64,000 nt of DNA from a virus, in IMG/VR virus record IMGVR_UViG_3300043446_004500, positions 62,001 through 126,000 of that record; one strand, given 5' to 3'. Every line of letters starts with the position of its first letter. Positions within the stretch are counted from its first letter, which is position 1. Below, piece by piece: positions 48,572 through 58,400 of the stretch. A model generated the notes under the pieces. The model saw nothing but the letters and a program-made list of their open reading frames with translations, was not told where the DNA came from and ran no database searches. The translations under genes and the position numbers were made by a program.

Positions 48572-48841
48572 ATGAAGTACAGAATTGATACCAGATATGT
48601 ATGGTACAATCGTGGATCCCAAATAGTCCTAATGTATTTCATTCAGAATATTCCATTTTCTTTTGATGATGTTCCAGATGATGGTTTAAATGATTTGGAA
48701 CTAATTAATTTGGCAGATAAACAAAAACGTTGGGAACCAGAGGATTTATATCAAGCATCCTACTATCTTATGATGGAAGAATGTCATCCTCTTATGTTTG
48801 AAGTCGATCTGGAAAATCCAGAAATGATGCCTGCAGATTAA
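48572..48841 (+). CDS. 89-residue hypothetical protein
   Basis: Lies between the two tRNAs. RYVWYNRGSQIVLMYFIQNIPFSFDDVPDDGLNDLELINLADKQKRW and an acidic, Met-rich end. No family recognised. AGGA stands about 14 bp before the ATG. Confidence 0.6.
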   Translation: MKYRIDTRYVWYNRGSQIVLMYFIQNIPFSFDDVPDDGLNDLELINLADKQKRWEPEDLYQASYYLMMEECHPLMFEVDLENPEMMPAD

Positions 48842-48842
48842 T

Positions 48843-48913
48843 GCCCCTAAAGCATTGTGGTGATGCACCGCTCTTGTAAAGCGGAGACGACAGTTCAATT
48901 CTGTCTAGGGGCT
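48843..48913 (+). tRNA. tRNA-Thr (UGU)
   Basis: Acceptor GCCCCTA/TAGGGGC, D stem GCAT/ATGC, anticodon stem CCGCT/AGCGG with loop CTTGTAA (anticodon TGT), 4-nt variable region, T stem GACAG/CTGTC with loop TTCAATT. All stems are perfect. It begins 1 bp after the preceding stop. CCA not encoded. Confidence 0.93.
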
Positions 48914-48933
48914 CTTAAAACACAAGTTTTAAA

Positions 48934-49104
48934 ATGAAAATCAATCTCTGGTACTGCAAAGATATGCAACAGTGGCGTTGGACGCTATGTGATGATTCAC
49001 GTCCTATTGTCAAACAAGAATCGGGGCAACAACCATTTCTTCGTGATGCTATGAATGATGTTGCCAATACCGTAGAATATATGATGAAACCCTCACAAGA
49101 ATGA
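48934..49104 (+). CDS. 56-residue hypothetical protein
   Basis: ATG 48934 to TGA 49104, overlapping the Mom-like gene as ATGA. A short Trp-rich strand part (INLWYCKDMQQWRWTLCDDSRP) followed by a helix (LRDAMNDVANTVEYMM). May act with the downstream modification gene; unknown. Confidence 0.55.
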   Translation: MKINLWYCKDMQQWRWTLCDDSRPIVKQESGQQPFLRDAMNDVANTVEYMMKPSQE

Positions 49105-49727
49105 GTAAAAATACTCAATACTTTATAGATAGAGTAAGTAAAAAGGAACTTGAACCACTCCTTTTAACTTATCATTATCTTAAGGATGAAAGTAAATCAT
49201 ACAAGTCGGGTTTTAATTATGGACTCTTCAAGTATAACGAATGGGAATGCCCTCTTAGAATTGGCAGCCCTCTTGCTTGCTGCATTTTTACTGGTTTCCC
49301 AGTACCAGAAATAGCAGTTGGTGCTTTTGGATTACAAAGACACGAACAAGAAGGTCTTTATGAACTCTCTAGACTATGCGTTCATCCAGATCTTCAAAAG
49401 ACCGAATATAATATCACTTCTTGGTTTGTTTCAAGGTGCATAAAAAGGTTTCGTAAGGAAACAAACGTAAGAGCAATATTATCTTATGCTGACTCCTCTC
49501 ATCATTCTGGAGTGATTTATCGTGCTACAAACTTTAAATATTATGGACTCACAGATCCTAAAAAAGACTTTTATTATGCTGATGGTACAAAACATTCAAG
49601 AGGAAGTGTTAAAGGTGCTGAAGGAGAATGGAGAGAGAGGAGTCGTAAACACAGATATCTTTTGGTATATGATAAGGCATTAAATATTCTTTGGAAAGAA
49701 CAAAAATATTTCTCAACCTCCGAGTAA
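49101..49727 (+). CDS. Mom-like DNA modification protein (GNAT fold)
   Basis: A 208-residue protein. LYELSRLCVHPDLQKTEYNITSWFVSRCIKRF and AILSYADSSHHSGVIYRATNFKYYGLT match the core of the Mom family, named for phage Mu Mom, which turns adenine into a carbamoylmethyl form that resists restriction. The fold is related to N-acetyltransferases. Coupled to a 56-residue ORF by ATGA. The target base and cofactor here are not known; a plain acetyltransferase is the main alternative. Confidence 0.72.
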   Translation: MSKNTQYFIDRVSKKELEPLLLTYHYLKDESKSYKSGFNYGLFKYNEWECPLRIGSPLACCIFTGFPVPEIAVGAFGLQRHEQEGLYELSRLCVHPDLQKTEYNITSWFVSRCIKRFRKETNVRAILSYADSSHHSGVIYRATNFKYYGLTDPKKDFYYADGTKHSRGSVKGAEGEWRERSRKHRYLLVYDKALNILWKEQKYFSTSE

Positions 49728-49738
49728 TCGGGGGTTTT
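49715..49738 (+). terminator. Terminator overlapping the end of the Mom-like gene
   Basis: AACCTCCGA (49715-49723), loop GTAA, TCGGGGGTT (49728-49736), one T-G pair, short T tract. The TAA stop (49725-49727) is in the loop. Confidence 0.75.
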
Positions 49739-49744
49739 CTTGTT

Positions 49745-49752
49745 GATAAATA
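49745..49752 (+). promoter_or_regulatory. Late-like promoter of the giant structural genes
   Basis: GATAAATA, one base from the T4 late core, lies directly after a terminator and 32 bp before the 1898-residue gene. Confidence 0.55.
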
Positions 49753-49783
49753 ACTTATAACGGAACTATAAGAATTAATAAAA

Positions 49784-52700
49784 ATGGGTCTCTCCAGATT
49801 AGATAATTTTTTGAAGAACACTAAGGGAAATCTAATTTATGTAAATCCAAACGATATTGATGCTACAGACGCAATTGAAAATCAAGGCAACTCTTTGACA
49901 AGACCTTTTAAAACAATTCAAAGAGCACTAATAGAAGCAGCAAGATTTTCATATCAATCTGGTAGAAATAATGATAGGTTTGGAAAAACCACGGTTCTTG
50001 TTTATCCGGGAGAACATGTAGTTGATAACCGACCTGGATGGATTCCAGTTCATGATACTCCAATTAATGGCAACAATTATCTGTTAAGAAGTAGTGCAAC
50101 TTCTGATAATTTAATACCTTTTAGATCTGTTACTAATTTTAACGTCAATAGTGCAGATAATGACTTATACAAGTTGAATAGTATTCACGGTGGTGTTATA
50201 ATTCCAAGAGGTGTTTCTTTAGTTGGTGTTGATCTTAGAAAAACAAAGATCAGACCTAAGTATGTTCCTTCTCCAGAAAATGATGATATTGAAAGATCTG
50301 CAATCTTTAGAGTAACTGGTTCTTGTTTCTTCTTCCAGTTCAGCATCTTTGATGCCGATCCAAATGGAGTTATATATAAAGATTACACTGACAATTTATT
50401 TGTACCTAATTTTTCCCATCACAAACTCTCTTGTTTTGAGTACGCCGATGGAGTAAATCCAGTCTCAATTGATGATCAATTTATTACATATTCAACATCA
50501 AGAACTGATCTTGATATGTATTATGAGAAGATTGGTCTTGTTTATGGACCTTCATCAGGTAGACCTATTCCTGCTACTACAGATACTCTTTATGGAGATT
50601 ATCCTGCAGTAGTTGATATTGAGAAAAAGGTTGATGAATACCGTATTGTTGGATCTACTGGTTTAGAAGTTGGAATTTCAACAATTACAGCAACAGCAGG
50701 ATCAACTGCAATTACTGTTGGTCTCCAAGAATCTCTTCCTGGTCTTGAAGTAGATACTCCTATTCAAATTAATGGAGTTGGTGCAAATGGATATGATGGA
50801 CAATACGTTGTAAGTGAAGTCCTTGATTCCAAAACTATTAAATATGAAGTACAAAATACTCCATTAAACTTAATTCCACCAATCGCAAGTGCTACATTAA
50901 GTCTTTCTGTAGATACAGTAACTTCTGCATCTCCATATATCTTTAACGTATCATTGAGATCTGTCTGGGGTATGTGCGGTATGCTTGCTGATGGTAGCAA
51001 GGCAGATGGATTTAAATCAATGGTTGTTGCTCAATTTACAGGCATTGGTTTACAAAAAGATAATAATGCTTTTGTGAAGTATAAGACTTCAGAAACAGAA
51101 GGTTTATATCAAGACACTACAGCAAGTGGAAATGAAAATATACATACCGATTCTCTTGCAAGATATAAACCAACTTACGAAAACTTTCATATTAAAGCAA
51201 TAAATGATTCTTTCTTGCAGTTAGTTTCAGTATTTGCTATTGGATATGCTGCTCACTTCGTTGCCGAAAGTGGTGGTGACTTATCCATTACTAACTCAAA
51301 CTCTAACTTTGGTGCAAAGGCATTAGTTGCAGATGGATATAAGAGCACTGCTTTTGCAAAAGATGATACTGGATATATTACTCATATTATTCCACCAAAG
51401 CAACTTGAAACATTAGAAAGTAGTGTAGAATATATTGCAGTTGATGTTGGAGTAACTACAGGCATAGGAAGCACAAGTAGATTATATCTCTACAATCAAA
51501 CAAATTCCGCAGTTTTGCCCGATTACACAATTGATGGGTATAGAATTGGAGCAAAAGTTAATGATAAATTAAATGTAATTCTATCAAAATCTGGAATCAG
51601 CACTCAGTATTCGGCAAGAATTATTATGCCGAATACTCAAAATAATCAAGAAATATCTTTTGAAAAATCATATTTTGTTGGAAAGAGTACTTTAGGAATT
51701 AATAGTATTTCCTCTAGTACTATTACCTTTACAGAACCACACTCTTTTTTAAATGGTGAAAGTGTTCGTGTTATAAGTTTGGATGGAAATATTCCTGATG
51801 GAATAAGAGCAAATCAACTTTATTATGTAATTACTTCTGGAATTGGAAGTGATCAGATTAAACTCGCACAGACTTTCAATAATACTATAACTAATGACTT
51901 TATTTCAATCAATAATAGAGGAGGAACATTAAAAGTTGTAAGTAGAGTTTCCGATAAGAAATCTGGAGATATTGGACACCCAATTGGATTTGATACTTCA
52001 GTAAATCAATGGTATGTTAATGTTGCAACAGCAGCATCTGAAAATAGCATTTATCCAGCATTGTCTGGTTTAGGTGGTGTCGCCGTTCTTGGTTCAGCAA
52101 CACCTAGAACATTTATTACAAGAAGACCAGATACTAGAAACTTAGTTGATACAATTTATCGTGCAAGATATGTAATTCCTGCAGATTCTTTTGCAAGACC
52201 ACCTCTTGATGGATTTGTAATTCAAGAATCTAGTGAAACAATCGGTATTACTACCAGTGAAGTTGAATCATACTCAAGTATTCTTCCATTTACTCTTGCA
52301 AATACAACTCAACTAAGAAATTTTAGAATTATTTCAAATGCGGAGTGGAGTTCAAATGTAGCAAAATACACTACTGAACTACCTCATGAATTGAGTGCAG
52401 GTTCTGAAGTTGAAATCTTAAACATTAAGAGTGCAAATAATTCAACTGGAGTTGGAAACTCAGGATTTAACGGAATTTTCACTGTAACACAAATTAACAA
52501 TTCTAAACAATTTAGTGTTACATTAAATAGTGCTGTTGGTCCCGGAACATTTACGAGTGACACTTCACTAAGAAATGTTTCTCTTCCATACTTTAAGAGA
52601 AAAAAATATTCAAACACTTATACTGTATATAGATCTCAAGAAGTACAAAAACATGTTAGAAAAGATGTTGCAAATGGAATAAGTGGACAAGATGGAATTT

Positions 52701-55480
52701 ATCATTTACTTTTAGTAAACAACTCTAACAGTCCAGATATTTCTCCATTTACTGATTTAAATTTCTCACAACCAATTCAGAATCTCTATCCACAAACAAA
52801 TAGAGATAATCCAAATTCAGATCCAAGAGAATCAACATCGTTCTCTCTTCCAGACCCAATTGGACAAGTTGTTGTTAATGATCCACAATATAGTATCACA
52901 AAAGAAACTGTCAATAAGATTGCAAATGATTTTGGTCTTGGAATTGGAGTAACTAATGTTTATTCTACTAGTGGTTCTGATCACATTATTCACACTGAAA
53001 TTGATCATGGATTAAATCGTATTACTAGAGTAGGTATTGTAAGTGCCGGTCTTAATTATGGTTCAGGTATTGGAGTAACTCAAACATTTTATAATGCAAG
53101 ACTTGTTGGATTTGCGGGATCAACTACGGGAGATTATGCTACCGCAAGAGTAACTGTTAATAATGTTGGTTCAATTACTGCCGTTAAGATTATTGATGGT
53201 GGTAGTGCATATGGTATTGGAAATACTTTAACAGTTGTTGGTATTGCAACAACAACTGGACATATTGTTGGTGTAGTAAGTGTAACATCTATTTACAATA
53301 ATGTTGGTGATTCATTAAAACTAGATGGAATTATTTCTGACGTATATACAAAATATAATACTCTTTATAGAATTACTGGAATTGACACCGGATCTACAAA
53401 AATAGTTAAAGTATCTTCAGCATCAACATTATCATCGCCATATGCAGTATCGGGAATTGGCAATACAGTTGCAGCAAACGCATTTATTTCTTTAACAGGA
53501 CAAGCACTTAAAGTTAATTCTATACAATATAATCCAGTCTCTGGATTGGCAACAGTCACAACTCAGCAAAGACATGGTTTATTTGTCAATAATTCAGTAA
53601 AAGTTGGTGGAGCAAATAATTCATTCTATAACGGCGACTTTATAATTAAAAAAATTCAGTCCTCTAATTCTTTCCAACTTTTTATAGGAATTAGTACGGT
53701 TGGATTATCAACTTCTGGCAATATCTATGCATTTAGAACTGGATATTCTGCAAATGGCGGAAATGTTTCAATTGATGACGAAAATGTTTCTGGAAGAATG
53801 GTTTCAGAATATGCAGGAATTACAACTACTATTTCTGCACCAATTGTTGACGAACTAACAACAACTGTTGAAATTGCAAATCTTACCACACTAGATTTAC
53901 AAATTGGTGATCATTTAGAGATTGATAATGAAATCGTTAGAATTAAAACAACGGTTTTACCAGCAGATACAACAGTTTCTGTCTTTAGAGGAGTATTAGG
54001 AACAAGACCAACACAACACGATACAAACTCTGTTATTCGTAAAATTAAACCAAGACCAATAGAATTAAGAAGAAATTCAATTATTCGTGCTTCTGGACAT
54101 ACGTTTGAATATGTTGGATTTGGTCCTGGAAACTACTCCACTGCACTTCCATCAAAACAAAACCGACAAATTACTGCACAAGAAGAAATTCTTTCCCAAT
54201 CATTCAAGACTGATGGTGGACTTATTGTTTACACTGGAATGAATAATGATGGAGACTTCTACATTGGAAATAAAAAAGTAAGTTCTGCAAATGGCCAGGA
54301 AGAGGTTTTTGATGCTCCTATTCCGACTATAACTGGAGATGATATTTCTTCTGGTGGTTTTAGTCTAGGATTTGATGTTCTTACTCCACTTGAAGCATCA
54401 ATTAGTAGATCACTCAGAGTTGAAGGTGGTCCAAATGCAGATATTGTATCCGAATTTGATGGTCCCATTATTTTCAATAATAAGGTTACATCTAATTCTG
54501 AAAAGGGTATTGAAGCATATTCAATATATTTGCAAGGTGATGCTACAATCTCAAGAAAATATACTGTTGGTATTGCTACACCATCTACTTCAGGAACACC
54601 TGGAGATGTTGTCTTCCGTTCAGAACCAGTAAAAGGTGGAACTGTTGGATGGGTATACACTACAGATAATGATTGGTATCCTTTTGGAAATATTAGTATT
54701 TCCAAAAATTCTAGAATTGGAATTTTTGATCAAGTTGGAATTAACACAACCGATCCTGGAACTTGTCTCTTAAGTATTGTTGGATCTGCTTCTACTTATT
54801 TCTGCTTTAATCAGTGGGGCGTTGGTATTAATACCAACGCAAATGCAACTTACGATTTAAATCTCTTAGGAACAGCAAATATCACGGGCGATCTTTATGT
54901 AACTGGAACAATTTATGGAGCAGTAAATATTGATTCTCTTTGGTCATCAAATGCAACTGGTATACATACTACAAGAAGTGTTGGAATTGCAACCACATCT
55001 GCAAAAGCAAATACTGCATTATATGTAAATGGTAAAACTGAAATTAATGGTGCCTTAAAAGTAGTTGAAGTTATTGAAAAGGCAACTGTTAACACATCAA
55101 CAGTTCCAACAGGAACTTTGAATATTGATCTTGCAGAAAATAATGTTTATTATTATACCCAACAAGCAACAGGAAATTGGACTATTAACTTTAGAGGAAA
55201 TTCTGGACAAACTCTTGATAATTTCTTAGAAGTTGGAGATTCAATTACTGTTGCAATTATTACAACCCAAGGAGTAACACCTTATTATAATAACATAATT
55301 AGAATTGATGGACTTCAAGTTACACCAAAATATTATGGAGGAACCCAGATTTTATCTGGAAATTCAAGTGGAATTGATATGTATACATATGTTATTGTAA
55401 GAAAAGCAAACTCTTCTGGTCCATCATACAATCCAAATGATGATTTCACTGTGCTTTATTCACAATCCCAGTACGCATAA
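49784..55480 (+). CDS. Giant tail fibre / baseplate structural protein
   Basis: A 1898-residue protein with no signal peptide. The start (LIYVNPNDIDATDAIENQGNSLTRPFKTIQRALIEAARF) is the entry of a pectate-lyase-like right-handed beta-helix as in many phage fibre and wedge proteins. It continues as a long series of beta modules (GGSAYGIGNTLTVVGIATTTGH, SEVEILNIKSANNSTGVGNSGFNGIFTVTQI) and ends near GNWTINFRGNSGQTLDNFLEVGDSITVAIITTQG. Fibre or gp10-like wedge extension; it would be exposed and important for host range. Confidence 0.75.
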   Translation: MGLSRLDNFLKNTKGNLIYVNPNDIDATDAIENQGNSLTRPFKTIQRALIEAARFSYQSGRNNDRFGKTTVLVYPGEHVVDNRPGWIPVHDTPINGNNYLLRSSATSDNLIPFRSVTNFNVNSADNDLYKLNSIHGGVIIPRGVSLVGVDLRKTKIRPKYVPSPENDDIERSAIFRVTGSCFFFQFSIFDADPNGVIYKDYTDNLFVPNFSHHKLSCFEYADGVNPVSIDDQFITYSTSRTDLDMYYEKIGLVYGPSSGRPIPATTDTLYGDYPAVVDIEKKVDEYRIVGSTGLEVGISTITATAGSTAITVGLQESLPGLEVDTPIQINGVGANGYDGQYVVSEVLDSKTIKYEVQNTPLNLIPPIASATLSLSVDTVTSASPYIFNVSLRSVWGMCGMLADGSKADGFKSMVVAQFTGIGLQKDNNAFVKYKTSETEGLYQDTTASGNENIHTDSLARYKPTYENFHIKAINDSFLQLVSVFAIGYAAHFVAESGGDLSITNSNSNFGAKALVADGYKSTAFAKDDTGYITHIIPPKQLETLESSVEYIAVDVGVTTGIGSTSRLYLYNQTNSAVLPDYTIDGYRIGAKVNDKLNVILSKSGISTQYSARIIMPNTQNNQEISFEKSYFVGKSTLGINSISSSTITFTEPHSFLNGESVRVISLDGNIPDGIRANQLYYVITSGIGSDQIKLAQTFNNTITNDFISINNRGGTLKVVSRVSDKKSGDIGHPIGFDTSVNQWYVNVATAASENSIYPALSGLGGVAVLGSATPRTFITRRPDTRNLVDTIYRARYVIPADSFARPPLDGFVIQESSETIGITTSEVESYSSILPFTLANTTQLRNFRIISNAEWSSNVAKYTTELPHELSAGSEVEILNIKSANNSTGVGNSGFNGIFTVTQINNSKQFSVTLNSAVGPGTFTSDTSLRNVSLPYFKRKKYSNTYTVYRSQEVQKHVRKDVANGISGQDGIYHLLLVNNSNSPDISPFTDLNFSQPIQNLYPQTNRDNPNSDPRESTSFSLPDPIGQVVVNDPQYSITKETVNKIANDFGLGIGVTNVYSTSGSDHIIHTEIDHGLNRITRVGIVSAGLNYGSGIGVTQTFYNARLVGFAGSTTGDYATARVTVNNVGSITAVKIIDGGSAYGIGNTLTVVGIATTTGHIVGVVSVTSIYNNVGDSLKLDGIISDVYTKYNTLYRITGIDTGSTKIVKVSSASTLSSPYAVSGIGNTVAANAFISLTGQALKVNSIQYNPVSGLATVTTQQRHGLFVNNSVKVGGANNSFYNGDFIIKKIQSSNSFQLFIGISTVGLSTSGNIYAFRTGYSANGGNVSIDDENVSGRMVSEYAGITTTISAPIVDELTTTVEIANLTTLDLQIGDHLEIDNEIVRIKTTVLPADTTVSVFRGVLGTRPTQHDTNSVIRKIKPRPIELRRNSIIRASGHTFEYVGFGPGNYSTALPSKQNRQITAQEEILSQSFKTDGGLIVYTGMNNDGDFYIGNKKVSSANGQEEVFDAPIPTITGDDISSGGFSLGFDVLTPLEASISRSLRVEGGPNADIVSEFDGPIIFNNKVTSNSEKGIEAYSIYLQGDATISRKYTVGIATPSTSGTPGDVVFRSEPVKGGTVGWVYTTDNDWYPFGNISISKNSRIGIFDQVGINTTDPGTCLLSIVGSASTYFCFNQWGVGINTNANATYDLNLLGTANITGDLYVTGTIYGAVNIDSLWSSNATGIHTTRSVGIATTSAKANTALYVNGKTEINGALKVVEVIEKATVNTSTVPTGTLNIDLAENNVYYYTQQATGNWTINFRGNSGQTLDNFLEVGDSITVAIITTQGVTPYYNNIIRIDGLQVTPKYYGGTQILSGNSSGIDMYTYVIVRKANSSGPSYNPNDDFTVLYSQSQYA

Positions 55481-55486
55481 TAACAG

Positions 55487-58400
55487 ATGAGTCCACTATT
55501 AGGTGCTATCGGCGGAATTTCCGAATATAACTATAGAGGTAATTTTGATGATTGGCCAAATCCTTTTATATTCGGAAATTTAGTTAATGTTGAACCTGGT
55601 TCAACTGTTGGAGTTTCTACAGTTATTACTGGAATTAATTATAAATCAATAGTAACAACTTCACCAGGTTCTCAAGTATCCGTCAGAAATATTATTGGAA
55701 TAACTAGCATTTATTCTGGGGATAGTAATACACCTTCTTCAACTGCTACAGTTTCAATTGCAAAAAGCACTACTGAATTGGCAGTAGGAAAAAATATAAG
55801 AATTTTAAATACTTCAGATTCAACTTATAATGGAGTTTTTGTAGTTTCATCAGTCATTGACTCTCCTTATGTAACTAGATTTACTTATGAACTGCCAGGA
55901 ATCGCATCTACTGCTAGACCTGGAATAAGTACAGCAGAGTTTAATTATGAAGTTTATCCTTTTTCCGAAAGTGGATTAACCTATATTAGAAATGATCAAA
56001 TATTAGAGGTAAGTCTTTCAACAACTTCTGGAAATAATGTTGATTTTGATAAGCAATACAGAACTACTGTAAAGGTAGGAAAAAGAACATCAGATTGGTC
56101 AGTTAGAACTAGATCAAAAGATTCTACTCCAGATCCATTTTTCTTCAGCAATTTAATTGATTTAAATGTTGGAATTGCTACCACAAGCAATTCAATTACT
56201 TTAGCAGGACTTGAACCGGGAATTCCATCTTTTGCTTTTATTTCTTCCGGAATTGGATCGTTTAGTGTAAATGGTTCTGTAGGAGTAACTACGGCAAATG
56301 TAAATAATGGTGACATCATTTTTATGAATGAAGTCACCTCACAAAATTATTTGTCCACAAAAACTTCATTTATTACTGTTGGAACTTATACAACATCATT
56401 TAGTGTTACTACAAGAGCAGCAGATAGAACACTAAATCAATTTGCATTTAATACTTTAGTTAATGTTCCAATTAATCAAGATCAAGTTAGTATAACTACA
56501 AGTTTAACCGGTGCTGATAACAATATACCATTATCAGCATCTGTTTCTTCACCTGGACAATTGCAGGTAAATTCCGATAACTATATTTCTGGATCTACAG
56601 AAGTCTTTAATGGAGATAATGTAAAATTAAAAATTCTAGGATCAACAATTAAAGAATATGGAACTACTTATTCGACATCTTTATCCATTTCTGGTGTAAG
56701 TAGTAGTTTTTTTGTTACAACAAGACCAAGACCAATAAAAACTTTTCCAGATCAATTTACATTTACCGATATATTAAATGCCTCTCCAAATTCAACTGTT
56801 GAAAGTTCTTTAGTAACTCTTTCTGGAATGACAGTTGGAGTTGCAGATACTGGACTTGCAACAATTACTGGTGGAGCAGAATTTAGAGTTTATAGAAATG
56901 GATCACTGATTCGTGATTATAATTCATCTTCATTTCCTGTAAAAAATTCTGACCAAATTCAATTAAGAACTATTTCAGCAGGTGAAGGTTCAAGAATTCA
57001 ACCAAAATTAACAGTTTCTGGAGTAGATACAAGACAGGTTATTAGTGGAGTAGAAGGTTCTACAAGTGATACTTGGGATGTAATATCTAGATTTTTATCA
57101 TGTAAGGTCAATCAAACGACATTTAATGCGGCATTGTCTACCGTATCTAATGCAAAAATTAGAGAACTTAAATCAACCAGTTTTACTGTTTCTGGATTAG
57201 ATAATGGTTGCGATACTATTATTACAACATCAAATCCAGACTCTTATATTAGAAATCAAAATGGAACTCAAGTAACATATTCACAACCTCTTGATATTAA
57301 AAATGGTGATGTGATTACCATTTACATGACTGCTTCGGCAGCATATAATACAAATAAATCAACAACCATAGAATGCAAAAGAAGAAATGGTTCAGATTTA
57401 GTTTCTGGAACTTGGACAATTAGAACACAAGTTGAAGATAGATTACCAGATCCTTTTGATTTAATTTTTAGAAGTCTAAATGATATAACTCCTTGTACTT
57501 ATCGTTCTACATTTGTAACAGAAAGTTTGTCTGGACTGTCTGAAGAAACTATAGTTCCAGCTTCTGTAACTTCAACAAATGGAACTGCACAAATTTCCAA
57601 AAATGGAGGAATATTTGGAACCTCTATTGATGGTGGAGTTAAAAACGGAGACAGAATTGATATTCGTCTAAAATCAAATTGCGAATATGGAGGATCTTGT
57701 GAATCTGCAACTGTTACTGTTGGAGAAAGATCTGAAGATTGGGTTCTATGTCCAGAGAAAATTTCATTACCAACAGTAAATCTTCAAGCAAATTCAACTT
57801 CAATTAATTATGATGGATCAGTAACTTTAACTTGGACTTCTACATTTGCTGCTTCTGTTAGAAGCAGCAGTGGAACAGGATTTGTAGGTGTTGGATCTAC
57901 TCAAGGAACTATCACTATTAATAATTTAAAAGCAAACACAACATATTCAATTACTGTAGAAAATTCTAAAGGTTATGCTACTTCTTCAGTTGATATCGTA
58001 GTTGCTCCAGAACCATCACCAACAGTAACTTTAAAAAATATTGATAAAACAACTATTGCGCCAATTTACACTGGGGTTAAAGAGGGAATTTATGCAAATG
58101 GACAATATATTTTTATTGGCGGATATGATCCTTATATTTTTGATCCATATGCTTATATTCCAGGGAAATCATATATTTTTATAAGTAATAATGGATTTTC
58201 TTGGGAAGTTATTTCTACAAATATTAGTGACTTACTATATGATGTATCATATAGTTCCGGATCTACATTTGTATCTGTTGGTAGTAGAGGGACAATAGTA
58301 AAAACTACGGATAATTGGAAAACAATTACAAATCATTCTATTGCATTTGAAGGAGATTTTCCATCGGTTACTTATGGTAATGGAAAATTTATAGCAATTA

